64,000 nt of DNA from Paludibacter sp. UBA6032 (GTDB taxonomy: Bacteria; Bacteroidota; Bacteroidia; Bacteroidales; Paludibacteraceae), in assembly GCA_002427885.1 (NCBI GenBank), contig DIZI01000021.1, positions 215,181 through 279,180 on the forward strand, given 5' to 3'. A model generated the notes under the pieces. The model did not search any database. It had not been told where the DNA came from and worked only from the letters and a program-made list of their open reading frames with translations. Numbering within the stretch: position 1 is the first letter of the stretch; every line of letters begins with the position of its first letter. Shown here one piece after another: positions 47,105-55,553 of the stretch. The position numbers were made by a program, and so were the translations under genes.

Positions 47105-47150
47105 TTAAATATTAAAGTTTGATTTGTATATTATTAAACCTTGGAAATCC

Positions 47151-47984
47151 TTAGAAAAACACTTCATCGGTTTCTTTTGGTTTTTTATCCTCATCGAAAA
47201 TTTCGTTAACACGCGATTTGTTCGTTGAAAGATAAATATCAACATTACTGCCTGCCGGGAGCGTAGAACCTGCAGCAGGAATTTGCCGGTAAATGATATA
47301 ATCATTTTCATTCCCCGAAGGTGGAACATCATAATCTATGTTCCCTATTTTTAATGCGACTTTTTGTACTTCGACCGTGGCATCTTCCAGACTCATACCT
47401 TTCAATGCGGGAACAACTGTTGGAGATCCGGCAGTTCCACTTCCAACAACCAGCACGATTGTACTACCTTCAGGAAGCCGTGTACCAGGCATAAGGCTTC
47501 TTCCCTTGAATTTTACGTCTGTTACCAAATCTTTGTATTCAGATGGAGTATATTCCACACTTCCAAAATTTAATCCTATCGATTGAAGCATCGCAATAGC
47601 CTGACGATAGGAAATATCAGTAACATCAGGCAGAGTAACCTGTCGTACCTGACTGGAATTGATTATTAAATAAATGGACCGATTACTTTTTACAGATGAG
47701 TTTGGTCCCGGAATCTGATCAATAATGGTTCCCAGTTTTTTGTTCCGTACGTAAACGGAGTCAATTACCTGTGCGTGAAGGCTTTGATTTGACAATAAAG
47801 CCTTTGCTTCATTTAACGTCGATCCACGCAAATCGGGAACTCTCTCCGTTTGTCCATGATGTGTATAAAAGTCGATGATAAGTAAAGTGCCCCATGACAA
47901 TGATACGATTAATACAATCGCTATCAAAACGTTTTTCAGTATAAGCCCTGCGAAAGTTTCCTTCCAAAATTTTTTGAAATTCAT
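47151..47984 (-). CDS. PASTA-domain protein, membrane anchored
   Basis: 277 residues from the ATG at 47984 (MNFKKFWKETFAG); the upstream extension to 48026 is unlikely. One membrane helix (about 15-40) is followed by three PASTA repeats (about 45-115, 118-190 and 192-265, with VPDLRGSTLNEAKALL, LPDVTDISYRQAIAML and VPALKGMSLEDATVEV) exposed to the periplasm, and an acidic tail. PASTA domains bind peptidoglycan or lipid II. There is no kinase or penicillin-binding domain attached. Neighbour of rluD and ddl, so a cell-wall role is plausible but unproven. Confidence 0.92.
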   Translation of the reverse strand: MNFKKFWKETFAGLILKNVLIAIVLIVSLSWGTLLIIDFYTHHGQTERVPDLRGSTLNEAKALLSNQSLHAQVIDSVYVRNKKLGTIIDQIPGPNSSVKSNRSIYLIINSSQVRQVTLPDVTDISYRQAIAMLQSIGLNFGSVEYTPSEYKDLVTDVKFKGRSLMPGTRLPEGSTIVLVVGSGTAGSPTVVPALKGMSLEDATVEVQKVALKIGNIDYDVPPSGNENDYIIYRQIPAAGSTLPAGSNVDIYLSTNKSRVNEIFDEDKKPKETDEVFF

Positions 47985-48237
47985 AAATAGTTTTGAGTTA
48001 CAAGTTAGAAAACCTAACGAATACAACCTAAATCATAATTGAGCAACAATGAGTGAAATTAAAAATATTTATAGCTCAGATTATCTGTAAAATAGCATAT
48101 AAATATCTATGTTTCCAAAATCATAAAAATGGTTTGCCAAAAATACAGAATTTATTGCGTTTGAAGGGCATAAAAACAAAAAAAGTAAAAACTTACCGTG
48201 AAGTCTTTACTTTCTTTATACTGTTCATTCAAGCTGA

Positions 48238-48396
48238 TTAATGCTTATGGCGAGGTTCGTCTCCAACTGAAAGTTTTGTCCTACCTTTGGCACGACGGTG
48301 GGCTAATACTCTGCGGCCGTTTGCTGTAGCCATTCTTTCACGGAATCCGTGTTTGTTTTTTCTCTTTCTGACAGAAGGTTGGAATGTCCTTTTCAT
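48238..48396 (-). CDS. rpmH: 50S ribosomal protein L34
   Basis: 52 residues, too short for most ORF calls but unmistakable: starts MKRTFQPSVRKRKNKHGFRE, continues RMATANGRRVLAHRRAKGR and ends GDEPRHKH. Structural protein of the large ribosomal subunit. Length is typical of Bacteroidota L34, which carry the short C-terminal extension after AKGR. It has its own strong promoter (48449-48479). Not next to dnaA or rnpA here. Confidence 0.97.
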   Translation of the reverse strand: MKRTFQPSVRKRKNKHGFRERMATANGRRVLAHRRAKGRTKLSVGDEPRHKH

Positions 48397-48448
48397 TGCT
48401 ATTCTTATTTTATGTAATTACTTTTCTTTGTTTCGGAGTTTGGGACTG

Positions 48449-48479
48449 CAAAAATAGATGTTTTTTTTGGAACTACAAA
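48449..48479 (-). promoter_or_regulatory. Consensus Bacteroidota promoter of rpmH
   Basis: Read on the minus strand: TTTG (48479-48476), a 19-base spacer, then TATTTTTG (48456-48449), an exact match to TTTG-N19-TAnnTTTG. Transcription would begin about 48443, about 45 bases before the L34 start. The best promoter in the window. Confidence 0.85.
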
Positions 48480-48764
48480 CTGTTGATAACTTTTTCTTTG
48501 AGTTTTCTTTGAGTTTGATTATAAAACAATATGTGAAAGTTGATGATAAGTTACATTTTGAAGAGAGAAACACCTTATTTTACAAATCTTCACAGGGGAA
48601 CCTGATATTTTATAGCTTATCAATAAATAGTTAAGTGCTGTTATAAGTAACTTTGCCAACTGAAAACAAATCAAGAACATTAAACCTCAATTCAGAAATT
48701 TAAAAAAGTAATATATTTTTAGTTCTGAACAAAACAAGTAGTCCCCAAAAACGATTGTATAGGT
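48480..48764. promoter_or_regulatory. Gap upstream of the ABC exporter with a -7-like element
   Basis: TAACTTTG at 48648-48655 (plus strand) fits TAnnTTTG about 110 bases before the exporter start; no -33 was seen. A direct repeat of TTTCTTTGAG lies near 48490-48520. No gene or RNA recognised. Confidence 0.4.
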
Positions 48765-50516
48765 ATGGAAAATAAATCTACGATTCAAACTCCGGAGAAA
48801 AAACCGGAAAAACCGAATATCCTTGTCCTGCTAAAGCCGTATAAACTAATGATTTTTAGTTTAATCGGCTTTGCATTGTTGAGTAATGGAGCTAATTTAG
48901 TGATCCCGAAACTGATTTCACATGGTATAGATGATTTCTCGAAAGGCGTTTTTTCGTATCAGAAATTAATTACATGGTTTTTGGCGGCTTCATTAATAAT
49001 CTTTGTGTTTACTTTTTTGCAGGGGATTTTGCAGACTTACGCCTCGGAAAAGGTTGCACGCGATTTACGGACAAAACTGGCAGATAAAATTTCCAGGCAA
49101 AGTTATGCTTTTATCCAACATGCAAATCCTTCTAAACTACTTACCAATCTTACATCAGATATCGATTCGATAAAATTGTTTGTATCGATGGCAATTGTGT
49201 CACTGACTTCTTCGGTCTTTATAATCATCGGGGCAAGTATATTGCTTATTTCAATCAACTGGAAACTGGCCTTATCCGTTTTAGCCATCATCCCAATTAT
49301 CAGTGGGGCATTTTATCTGGTGTTCCGTAAATTACGCATTTATTTTAAGAAAAGCCGGGAAGTGATTGACTGGCTGAATAAAGTCATCAGTGAAAGTATT
49401 CTGGGCGCAGCACTGATTCGGGTATTAAACTCTCAAATGCTTGAATATGGTAAGTTCATGGATGCCAACACACAGGCCAAAGACCTGGGAATATCCATAT
49501 TGAAACTTTTTGCCACTCTGATTCCGATAGTTGTTTTCATAGGCAATATGGCCTCACTTACCATTTTGGCCTTAGGCGGACACTTTGTAATAAACGGGAC
49601 CATGTCACTGGGTGATTTTGCGGCCTTTAGTTCGTATCTGGTTATCCTAATTTTCCCTATTATCGTTATTGGTTTTATAAGCAATTTCATTGTACAGGCT
49701 ACTGTTTCGTACGGTCGGATTTATTTGGTTTTAAGTGCTGATGAAACAAGAGATACAGGAACCGTGAACACTCCTCTGAACGGAAATATTGAAATGAAAG
49801 ACATTACAGTGATGTATGGCGATAAACCTGCATTGGAAAACGTCTCACTTAAAATACAACCAGGAACCCGAACGGCGGTTATTGGCCCGACAGCTGCCGG
49901 AAAAACCCAGTTGCTTTATTTACTTACTGGTCTGGTTCATCCGGCAAGTGGCGAAATTTTGTTTGACGGTATTAATATCAGTCTTTATAATAAGGAATCG
50001 TTTCAGCACCAAATTGGATTCGTATTTCAGGATAGCGTCATATTCAATATGAGCCTGCGCGAAAACATAGCTTTCAACGAAAAAGTAACGGACGAATTAA
50101 TGTCAAAAGCCATTGAAACGGCAGAACTGAATGATTTCATTGATGCTTTACCTGAAGGATTGGAAACCATAGTGAGCGAACGTGGCACCAGCCTCTCGGG
50201 CGGACAAAAACAACGTATTATGTTGGCACGAGCTCTGGCTCTTAATCCGAAAATTTTACTTCTCGACGATTTTACCGCGCGGGTCGACAGTCAGACAGAA
50301 CAAAAAATACTTGATAACGTGGAACGAAACTACCCTGGAATAACTTTGCTCTCGGTCACACAAAAAGTGGCCTCAGTGATGAATTACGGGCAAATTATTT
50401 TGCTGGAAGAAGGTGAAATTCTGGCTAGCGGGACCCACGAATCATTAATGAGTATCAGTCCGGAATATGTTCAAATTTTTAATTCCCAACGCAGCACAAG
50501 TAATTATGAGCTATAA
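48765..50516 (+). CDS. ABC exporter half-transporter, degenerate-site subunit
   Basis: 583 residues: six membrane helices (about 25-320) and a C-terminal ATPase domain (about 340-575). Walker A is GPTAAGKT (374-381) and the signature LSGGQKQR is intact, but the residue after the Walker B Asp is Asp502 instead of the catalytic Glu, and the switch His is replaced by Gln533 (SVTQK). These are the known changes of the inactive site in heterodimeric exporters such as TM287/288. Its gene overlaps the next half-transporter, with which it should pair. Substrate unknown; a drug or lipid is usual. Confidence 0.94.
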   Translation: MENKSTIQTPEKKPEKPNILVLLKPYKLMIFSLIGFALLSNGANLVIPKLISHGIDDFSKGVFSYQKLITWFLAASLIIFVFTFLQGILQTYASEKVARDLRTKLADKISRQSYAFIQHANPSKLLTNLTSDIDSIKLFVSMAIVSLTSSVFIIIGASILLISINWKLALSVLAIIPIISGAFYLVFRKLRIYFKKSREVIDWLNKVISESILGAALIRVLNSQMLEYGKFMDANTQAKDLGISILKLFATLIPIVVFIGNMASLTILALGGHFVINGTMSLGDFAAFSSYLVILIFPIIVIGFISNFIVQATVSYGRIYLVLSADETRDTGTVNTPLNGNIEMKDITVMYGDKPALENVSLKIQPGTRTAVIGPTAAGKTQLLYLLTGLVHPASGEILFDGINISLYNKESFQHQIGFVFQDSVIFNMSLRENIAFNEKVTDELMSKAIETAELNDFIDALPEGLETIVSERGTSLSGGQKQRIMLARALALNPKILLLDDFTARVDSQTEQKILDNVERNYPGITLLSVTQKVASVMNYGQIILLEEGEILASGTHESLMSISPEYVQIFNSQRSTSNYEL

Positions 50517-52272
50517 TCTAAACATAAAAAAAGGAACTCAAAGTTTCGAAAAAGTCAGCACGGCAACAACACTGAACCGCTTGCTGACGCTAATGGGTAA
50601 AGAACGTAAAAATCTTTACATCGCGATATTTTTTATTCTCATCAACGCCGGACTAAACCTTGTAGCTCCCTATTTGATGGGACATGCCGTTGATAGTTAT
50701 ATTGTGACGAAACATTATGAAGGGGTGATAAGGTACTCCATCATTTTATTCGGGGTTTTCGCCCTGACCATGGTAAGCGGTTACACTCAGACACAATTGA
50801 TGGGTCGCGTCGGTCAGCGTATGTTGTTTAATGTACGGAATATCGTTTTTAATAAATTGCAGGAGTTGCCCATAGACTTTTTCAATCAGAATAAAGCGGG
50901 TGATTTGATTTCGAGAGTAAATAACGATACCGATAAAATTAATCAATTCTTTTCGCAATCGTTGGTGCAGTTTATGAGTAGTATTTTTACGATGATTGGA
51001 GCCGGAATCTTTCTTATTTCTATCAATCCTGAGCTTGGACTGGCGGCCTTATCTCCGGCTCTCGCTTTATGGATTTTTACCCGGAATATTTCACCCTGGG
51101 TAAAAAACCGGAACACAGTCAATATGAGAAGCACCGGAACTCTGAGTGCGGAAATTCAGGAAAGCCTGAATAATTTTAAAGTGATTGTGGCTTTTAACCG
51201 CCGCGATTATTTCCGGAAACGTTTTGATGAAGTCAATACGGAAAACTACCAAAGCGCCGTGAAAGCAGGTATTGCTAATAATATGTTTATTCCTGTGTAC
51301 GGATTTTCCTCGAATATCGGACAAATGGTGGTGATGGCTTTAGGAATTTATATGATTTCAAAAGGTGAGTTTTCAGTGGGTTTGCTTATTAGCTTCCTGG
51401 CTTATATTGCCCAGTTTTACAATCCGCTGCGACAAATAGCCACTCTCTGGGCAAATTTTCAGGTGGCTCTTGCCGGTTGGGACCGTATTTCTCAGATATT
51501 GGTGATGGAAAATAATTTAGCAGTTATTGATAAACAAGAAAAAGAAGATAGCTGTTGTGTAGTGTCGTTTCGTCATGTTTCATTTTCATATCCTAACGGA
51601 AAGGAAGTTCTGACGGATGTAAGTTTCGATCTGGAACGTGGAAAAACCTATGCCTTTGTAGGTCCGACCGGAGGTGGAAAAACAACAACCGCCTCATTGA
51701 TGGCGCGTTTGTATGATCCGACAAAAGGGAAAATCATCCTGAACGGTACTGATATACGTTCGATGGACGTCGAAGCCCGCACTTCTAAAATCGGATTTAT
51801 TCTGCAGGAGCCTTTTCTCTTTACCGGAACTATCCGGGATAATATCTTGTATGGAAATGGGTTATACAAGGATGTTTCAAACGAGGCTTTATCGAACGTG
51901 CTGTCTGAATCGGGATTAGACGGATTAATAGAAAGGTTCGATGGTAGGCTGAATGCCAAAATAAATGCATCGGGCGATGGCGTCAGTTTAGGACAAAAGC
52001 AACTTATCGCCTTTATCCGTGCCGTATTGCGAAAACCTGAAATTTTGATTCTCGACGAAGCAACTGCCAATATCGATACGGTTACAGAACAATTACTCGA
52101 CGATATATTAAGCAAATTACCCAAAAGTACCATACGCATTATTATTGCTCACCGGTTAAACACCATTGAGAGTGCCGATGAAATTTTCTTTGTCAATTCA
52201 GGAGCCGTGACTAAAGCCGGTTCACTGCAAGATGCCGTGAGTTTGCTATTAACCGGGAAAAGAGAAAGCTAA
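50506..52272 (+). CDS. ABC exporter half-transporter, catalytic-site subunit
   Basis: 588 residues from the ATG at 50506 (MSYNLNIKKG), overlapping the first subunit gene by 11 bases; the frame upstream to 50467 lies inside it. Six membrane helices (about 35-310), then an ATPase domain with Walker A GPTGGGKTT, a normal Walker B with catalytic Glu (LILDEATANID) and switch His (IIAHRLNTI). Its signature is VSLGQKQ instead of LSGGQ, as expected for the subunit that completes the degenerate site of its partner. The two should form one exporter in the inner membrane. Confidence 0.94.
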   Translation: MSYNLNIKKGTQSFEKVSTATTLNRLLTLMGKERKNLYIAIFFILINAGLNLVAPYLMGHAVDSYIVTKHYEGVIRYSIILFGVFALTMVSGYTQTQLMGRVGQRMLFNVRNIVFNKLQELPIDFFNQNKAGDLISRVNNDTDKINQFFSQSLVQFMSSIFTMIGAGIFLISINPELGLAALSPALALWIFTRNISPWVKNRNTVNMRSTGTLSAEIQESLNNFKVIVAFNRRDYFRKRFDEVNTENYQSAVKAGIANNMFIPVYGFSSNIGQMVVMALGIYMISKGEFSVGLLISFLAYIAQFYNPLRQIATLWANFQVALAGWDRISQILVMENNLAVIDKQEKEDSCCVVSFRHVSFSYPNGKEVLTDVSFDLERGKTYAFVGPTGGGKTTTASLMARLYDPTKGKIILNGTDIRSMDVEARTSKIGFILQEPFLFTGTIRDNILYGNGLYKDVSNEALSNVLSESGLDGLIERFDGRLNAKINASGDGVSLGQKQLIAFIRAVLRKPEILILDEATANIDTVTEQLLDDILSKLPKSTIRIIIAHRLNTIESADEIFFVNSGAVTKAGSLQDAVSLLLTGKRES

Positions 52273-52306
52273 ATTAATTGGCAGTTTTGAAAAAAAATAA
52301 TTGACA

Positions 52307-52687
52307 ATGAAAAAAACTTTAATGCTGGCTGCCATAAGTGGAATGCTGGCTGTAATACTGGGAGCTATTGGAGCACATGTTCTCAAAAACATAATCAGTT
52401 CCGAAATGTTAGACGCCTATAAAACAGGTGTTCAATATCAATTTTATCATACTTTTGCACTTTTAGCAGTGGGAATTCTTATGCAATTCAATTCATCGAA
52501 AGCATTATACTGGTCGGCATATCTTTTCGCAACCGGTATAGTTCTATTTTCGGGTTCTCTCTATGTTATGGCTATTTCAGGGATTAAAGCTCTGGGTATT
52601 ATCACTCCTTTAGGTGGTATAATATGGATTGCAGCATGGATTTTGTTAGCAGTTCATTGCATTAAGTCTATACCTTCTAAAAAATAA
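52307..52687 (+). CDS. DUF423 family membrane protein (YgdD-like)
   Basis: 126 residues from the ATG at 52307 (MKKTLMLAAISGM); a TTG two codons earlier is less likely. Four membrane helices and the family pattern AVILGAIGAHVLK near the start, GVQYQFYHTFALL and FSGSLYVMAISG, GIITPLGGIIWIAAW. Widespread inner-membrane family of unknown function. 34 bases after the exporter gene and ended by a terminator, so it may be part of that operon. Confidence 0.88.
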   Translation: MKKTLMLAAISGMLAVILGAIGAHVLKNIISSEMLDAYKTGVQYQFYHTFALLAVGILMQFNSSKALYWSAYLFATGIVLFSGSLYVMAISGIKALGIITPLGGIIWIAAWILLAVHCIKSIPSKK

Positions 52688-52720
52688 GAACATTTAGACA
52701 CATCCTTTAATTCCGTACTC

Positions 52721-52756
52721 AGATAGCTTGTCGAAAACCGACAGGCTATCTGTTTT
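52721..52756 (+). terminator. Intrinsic terminator of the exporter operon
   Basis: AGATAGCTTGTCG (52721-52733) pairs with CGACAGGCTATCT (52739-52751) with one G-T wobble, a 5-base loop, then TGTTTT. Confidence 0.8.
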
Positions 52757-53093
52757 AAAAGGGCTTATATTTATTCAAATAAATTAGAGTGAATTTTAAA
52801 ATAAATACATTTCTCCCTTAAATAAAAACACTTTAAATGAGACTAATCGGGAGTGATAATATATAATCTTCTCATTTATAAATTTTAAATCGTTGCAAAT
52901 AACTATTATTTGTAATCTTCGAACTTAATATAACAATCTTTGTGGAAAAAGGAGAAACCATTAGAATGATTATGCTGTATTTTTGTCTTTTTTTAATTGT
53001 CTTTCCTATTAGTTAAAATATTAGTTCGTTGAAATTTATTAATTTATTCGAGAAAATTGAATTATATAAATCTATTAATTTAATTCAGAGAAA
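52757..53093. other. AT-rich gap with a possible micropeptide and a -7-like element
   Basis: TATTTTTG at 52978-52985 fits a -7 for the methyltransferase gene, without a -33. A 16-codon frame MIMLYFCLFLIVFPIS at 52966-53016 is preceded by AAAGGAG at 11 bases; whether it is translated is unclear, and the two readings are mutually exclusive in part. Nothing else recognised. Confidence 0.3.
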
Positions 53094-53855
53094 ATGGGCA
53101 AAGTTGTTATAAATTTTTTTTATAGAATCTTGTATTGGTATATAAGTAAGGTTGATAAGTCTGCAGAAGTAACTTTTATGAATTATGGTTATTCGAAAGA
53201 TAATCACGAAATTCAACTTGAAGAATCAGACGTAATAGACAGATATTCTGTACAACTTTATCATCACGTAGCTAATAGAATTGATTTAAAAGGGAAAGAT
53301 CTGTTGGAAGTTGGTTGTGGACGTGGTGGTGGTTTATCTTATGTAAATCGTTATTTGTCTCCAAAATCGGCAACGGGCATCGATTTGAATAAAAGAGCAA
53401 TTAGTTTTTGTAGAAATCACTATGAAAATATTGCATTTTTTCAGGGCAATGCCGAATCGTTGAAATTTGAAGATAACTCATTTGATGTTGTAATCAATGT
53501 GGAATCATCGCATCGTTACAATCAGATTGATAAATTCATTAGCGAAGTTTATCGGGTATTGAAACCTGGCGGATACTTTATTCTTACCGATTTCAGGTTT
53601 CAAAATGAAATTGAAAAACTCAATGACCAATTAACTAAATCAAATTTCAACTTGCTGAGACATGAGTTAATTACACCAAATGTTTTGGAAGCCTTAAAAT
53701 TATCGTCTGCAAAAAGAGAAGATATCGTTCATCGATTAACTCCAAAAATAGCACATCGCTACATAAAAGATTTCGCCGGAACTGAGGGTTCACCCACCTT
53801 CAAAAAATTTGCTACTAATGAATTTGAATACTTACTCTATATTTTGACTAAATAA
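53094..53855 (+). CDS. Class I SAM-dependent methyltransferase
   Basis: 253 residues. The SAM-binding motif I is DLLEVGCGRGGGLSYV (about 69-84), followed by ATGIDLNKRAISFCRNH, FFQGNAESLKFEDNSFDVVINVESSHRY and the RVLKPGGYFILTDFR strand. The ESSHRY segment and the C-terminal helix-rich part resemble the fatty-acid or phthiotriol methyltransferase branch, but the substrate cannot be set. The N terminus (about 1-30) is hydrophobic and basic and may touch the membrane. Transcribed alone; a terminator lies 220 bases after it. Confidence 0.88.
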   Translation: MGKVVINFFYRILYWYISKVDKSAEVTFMNYGYSKDNHEIQLEESDVIDRYSVQLYHHVANRIDLKGKDLLEVGCGRGGGLSYVNRYLSPKSATGIDLNKRAISFCRNHYENIAFFQGNAESLKFEDNSFDVVINVESSHRYNQIDKFISEVYRVLKPGGYFILTDFRFQNEIEKLNDQLTKSNFNLLRHELITPNVLEALKLSSAKREDIVHRLTPKIAHRYIKDFAGTEGSPTFKKFATNEFEYLLYILTK

Positions 53856-54072
53856 CGCACTATTAACGAATGGTTATATTCATAGTTTCCTGTTATGCAA
53901 GCCTTTGAACATTTTGAATAAAATACAATCTTCTAATAAACTTGCAGTTAGATCTTAGACAATAGTAACGGTATCGTTACACAAATAAAAAAAAACCACT
54001 CAATTTGATTAAAACAGGACAATGATAGTTTGGTAAATCCAACGAACATTTCCTTTTAAATTTTAATCTTCT
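53856..54072. other. Gap after the methyltransferase gene with a small palindrome
   Basis: GTAACG (53965-53970) and CGTTAC (53975-53980) form a short inverted repeat around GTAT, possibly a protein-binding site. No gene seen. The gap continues with the terminator at 54073 and promoter at 54140. Confidence 0.35.
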
Positions 54073-54104
54073 AAAGCTTGTCGAAATCCGTCAAGCTTTT
54101 TTTT
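54073..54104 (+). terminator. Intrinsic terminator
   Basis: AAAGCTTG (54073-54080) pairs with CAAGCTTT (54092-54099), followed by eight T in total. Probably ends the methyltransferase transcript, 220 bases upstream. Confidence 0.8.
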
Positions 54105-54139
54105 ATTTTAAACTGTAGAAATTATTTAAAATTATTTTC

Positions 54140-54169
54140 ATTGGTTATAGAGATAAATACATATATTTG
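54140..54169 (+). promoter_or_regulatory. Promoter of the zinc-ribbon gene
   Basis: TATATTTG (54162-54169) fits TAnnTTTG; ATTG (54140-54143) is a three-of-four -33 with an 18-base spacer. Transcription would start about 54175, just after a terminator. Confidence 0.6.
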
Positions 54170-54220
54170 CAAACCATTCCGATATTTTTTTTAAATATAA
54201 ATGATTAACAAAATACCGCC

Positions 54221-54532
54221 TTGAAAAACTGTCCCAATTGCCTCGAAGAAATAGAAGATAATTTTGACGTTTGCTGGAATTGTAATTTCAGTCTGGCTGA
54301 AAATAGAGTGATTGATTTTGAAGATTCTGCAATAAATGGAACCCGAAAAATTAATTGTTTGCGATGCAGCATACCAATGATTTATTCAGGGAATTATAAA
54401 TTTCACGAAGGAACACGGCTTGGAATATTCGGAAACTTACTGGAAGTCTTTGTCAATCGGGAATCATTTGATTTATATCTTTGTTCAAAATGTGGAAAGG
54501 TTGAATTTTTTACCGCACAGACAAATTCCTAA
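54221..54532 (+). CDS. Small double zinc-ribbon protein
   Basis: 103 residues with two probable zinc sites: CPNCLEEIEDNFDVCWNC (4-21) and CLRC...CSKCGK (about 47-91). The segment between, RLGIFGNLLEVFVNRESFDLYLC, fits Bacteroidota proteins that often carry a leading zinc ribbon. The start is TTG at 54221, since no ATG is in frame. Just before it, a seven-codon frame ATG...TGA (54201-54224) ends over the TTG, which could couple translation. Function unknown; perhaps a protein or nucleic-acid binding adaptor. Confidence 0.75.
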   Translation: MKNCPNCLEEIEDNFDVCWNCNFSLAENRVIDFEDSAINGTRKINCLRCSIPMIYSGNYKFHEGTRLGIFGNLLEVFVNRESFDLYLCSKCGKVEFFTAQTNS

Positions 54533-54589
54533 ATAACAAGCTTAAATCGGAGGTTTAATTTTTAATAATCATTCTAATACAAACATATC

Positions 54590-55489
54590 ATGAAAAAATC
54601 AATCATTATTCTTTTACTATTATTGCCTTTAAGTTGGGCATTTTCACAGAATTTAAAACCCTACGTCGTTGGATTTGAAACAACAGAACCAGTAGCTGTT
54701 ACACTGGAAAAAGTGAAAGTGCAACTAGAGCTAAACGGAATTAAAGTAGTTGGACAATACCAACCTGCCAACGATAAAAACCGCGCTATTATTGTTTTCA
54801 CTTCACCCGAATTGGAATCTTCAGTCAAAAAAATGGGTGGATTAACCGGATTTGCTGCAGTTTTGCGCGTAGGGATTACCAGCGAAAACGGCAAAACGGT
54901 TGTATCGTACACCAATCCTCAATATTGGGGAAATGCCTACTTCAGAGCCGATTTTGATAACGTTGCCGGCAACTATGCTGCACTCACATTGAAATTGGAA
55001 AAGACCATGAAAGCATTGGGCACTTTTGCGGGAAAACCCTATGGTTCAAAAGCCGGTATAGCCGCAAAAGATCTACGCAAATACCATTACATGATGGCCA
55101 TGCCCTATTTCGAAGATGTAGTGACACTGGGAAGTTTTGATTCGTATGCAGCTGCCGTAAACAAAATTGATGCAAACCTCAAAAAAGGAGTACCGAATGT
55201 AAAATTAGTTTCTAAAGTTACTATTCCGGGTAAAGATATGACGCTTTATTGCTATGCTCTTTCTGGCGAAAAAGGTGAGAGCAAATTTCTTCCGATTATC
55301 GATATCACTCAACCAAAACAAACCGCTTTTCTGCCTTATGAAGTGTTGGTTTCCGGCAATAAAGTGCTAATGCTTCACGGTCGGTATCGCATTGCACTTT
55401 CTTTCCCCGATTTGACTATGGTTACATTTACCAAAATAATGTCCGCACCGGGCGATATTGAAACCCTGTTGAAACAAGTTGTAAAATAA
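54590..55489 (+). CDS. Unrecognised exported protein
   Basis: 299 residues with signal peptide (MKKSIIILLLLLPLSWAFSQ). The first half (about 22-140: VTLEKVKVQLELNGIKVVGQYQPAND ... FAAVLRVGITSENGKTVVSYTNPQYW) has the spacing of a DUF302-like alpha/beta domain, with low certainty. The second half (about 160-299) resembles an alpha/beta domain with hydrophobic strands and FLPIIDITQPKQTAFLPYEVLV. No catalytic motif. It follows the zinc-ribbon gene by 57 bases and precedes the next gene by 64, so they may be one operon. Confidence 0.65.
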   Translation: MKKSIIILLLLLPLSWAFSQNLKPYVVGFETTEPVAVTLEKVKVQLELNGIKVVGQYQPANDKNRAIIVFTSPELESSVKKMGGLTGFAAVLRVGITSENGKTVVSYTNPQYWGNAYFRADFDNVAGNYAALTLKLEKTMKALGTFAGKPYGSKAGIAAKDLRKYHYMMAMPYFEDVVTLGSFDSYAAAVNKIDANLKKGVPNVKLVSKVTIPGKDMTLYCYALSGEKGESKFLPIIDITQPKQTAFLPYEVLVSGNKVLMLHGRYRIALSFPDLTMVTFTKIMSAPGDIETLLKQVVK

Positions 55490-55553
55490 CTGAATTGTCA
55501 TTTAACTTAATGTGAATATTTTGTGAATTGTGCCAATTAAATAAGAAAAAACG

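Noticed and set aside
53856..54072. Possible tRNA or small RNA in the gap
   Set aside because: No cloverleaf arms, no TTCGA arm and no CCA end; only a 6-bp palindrome.
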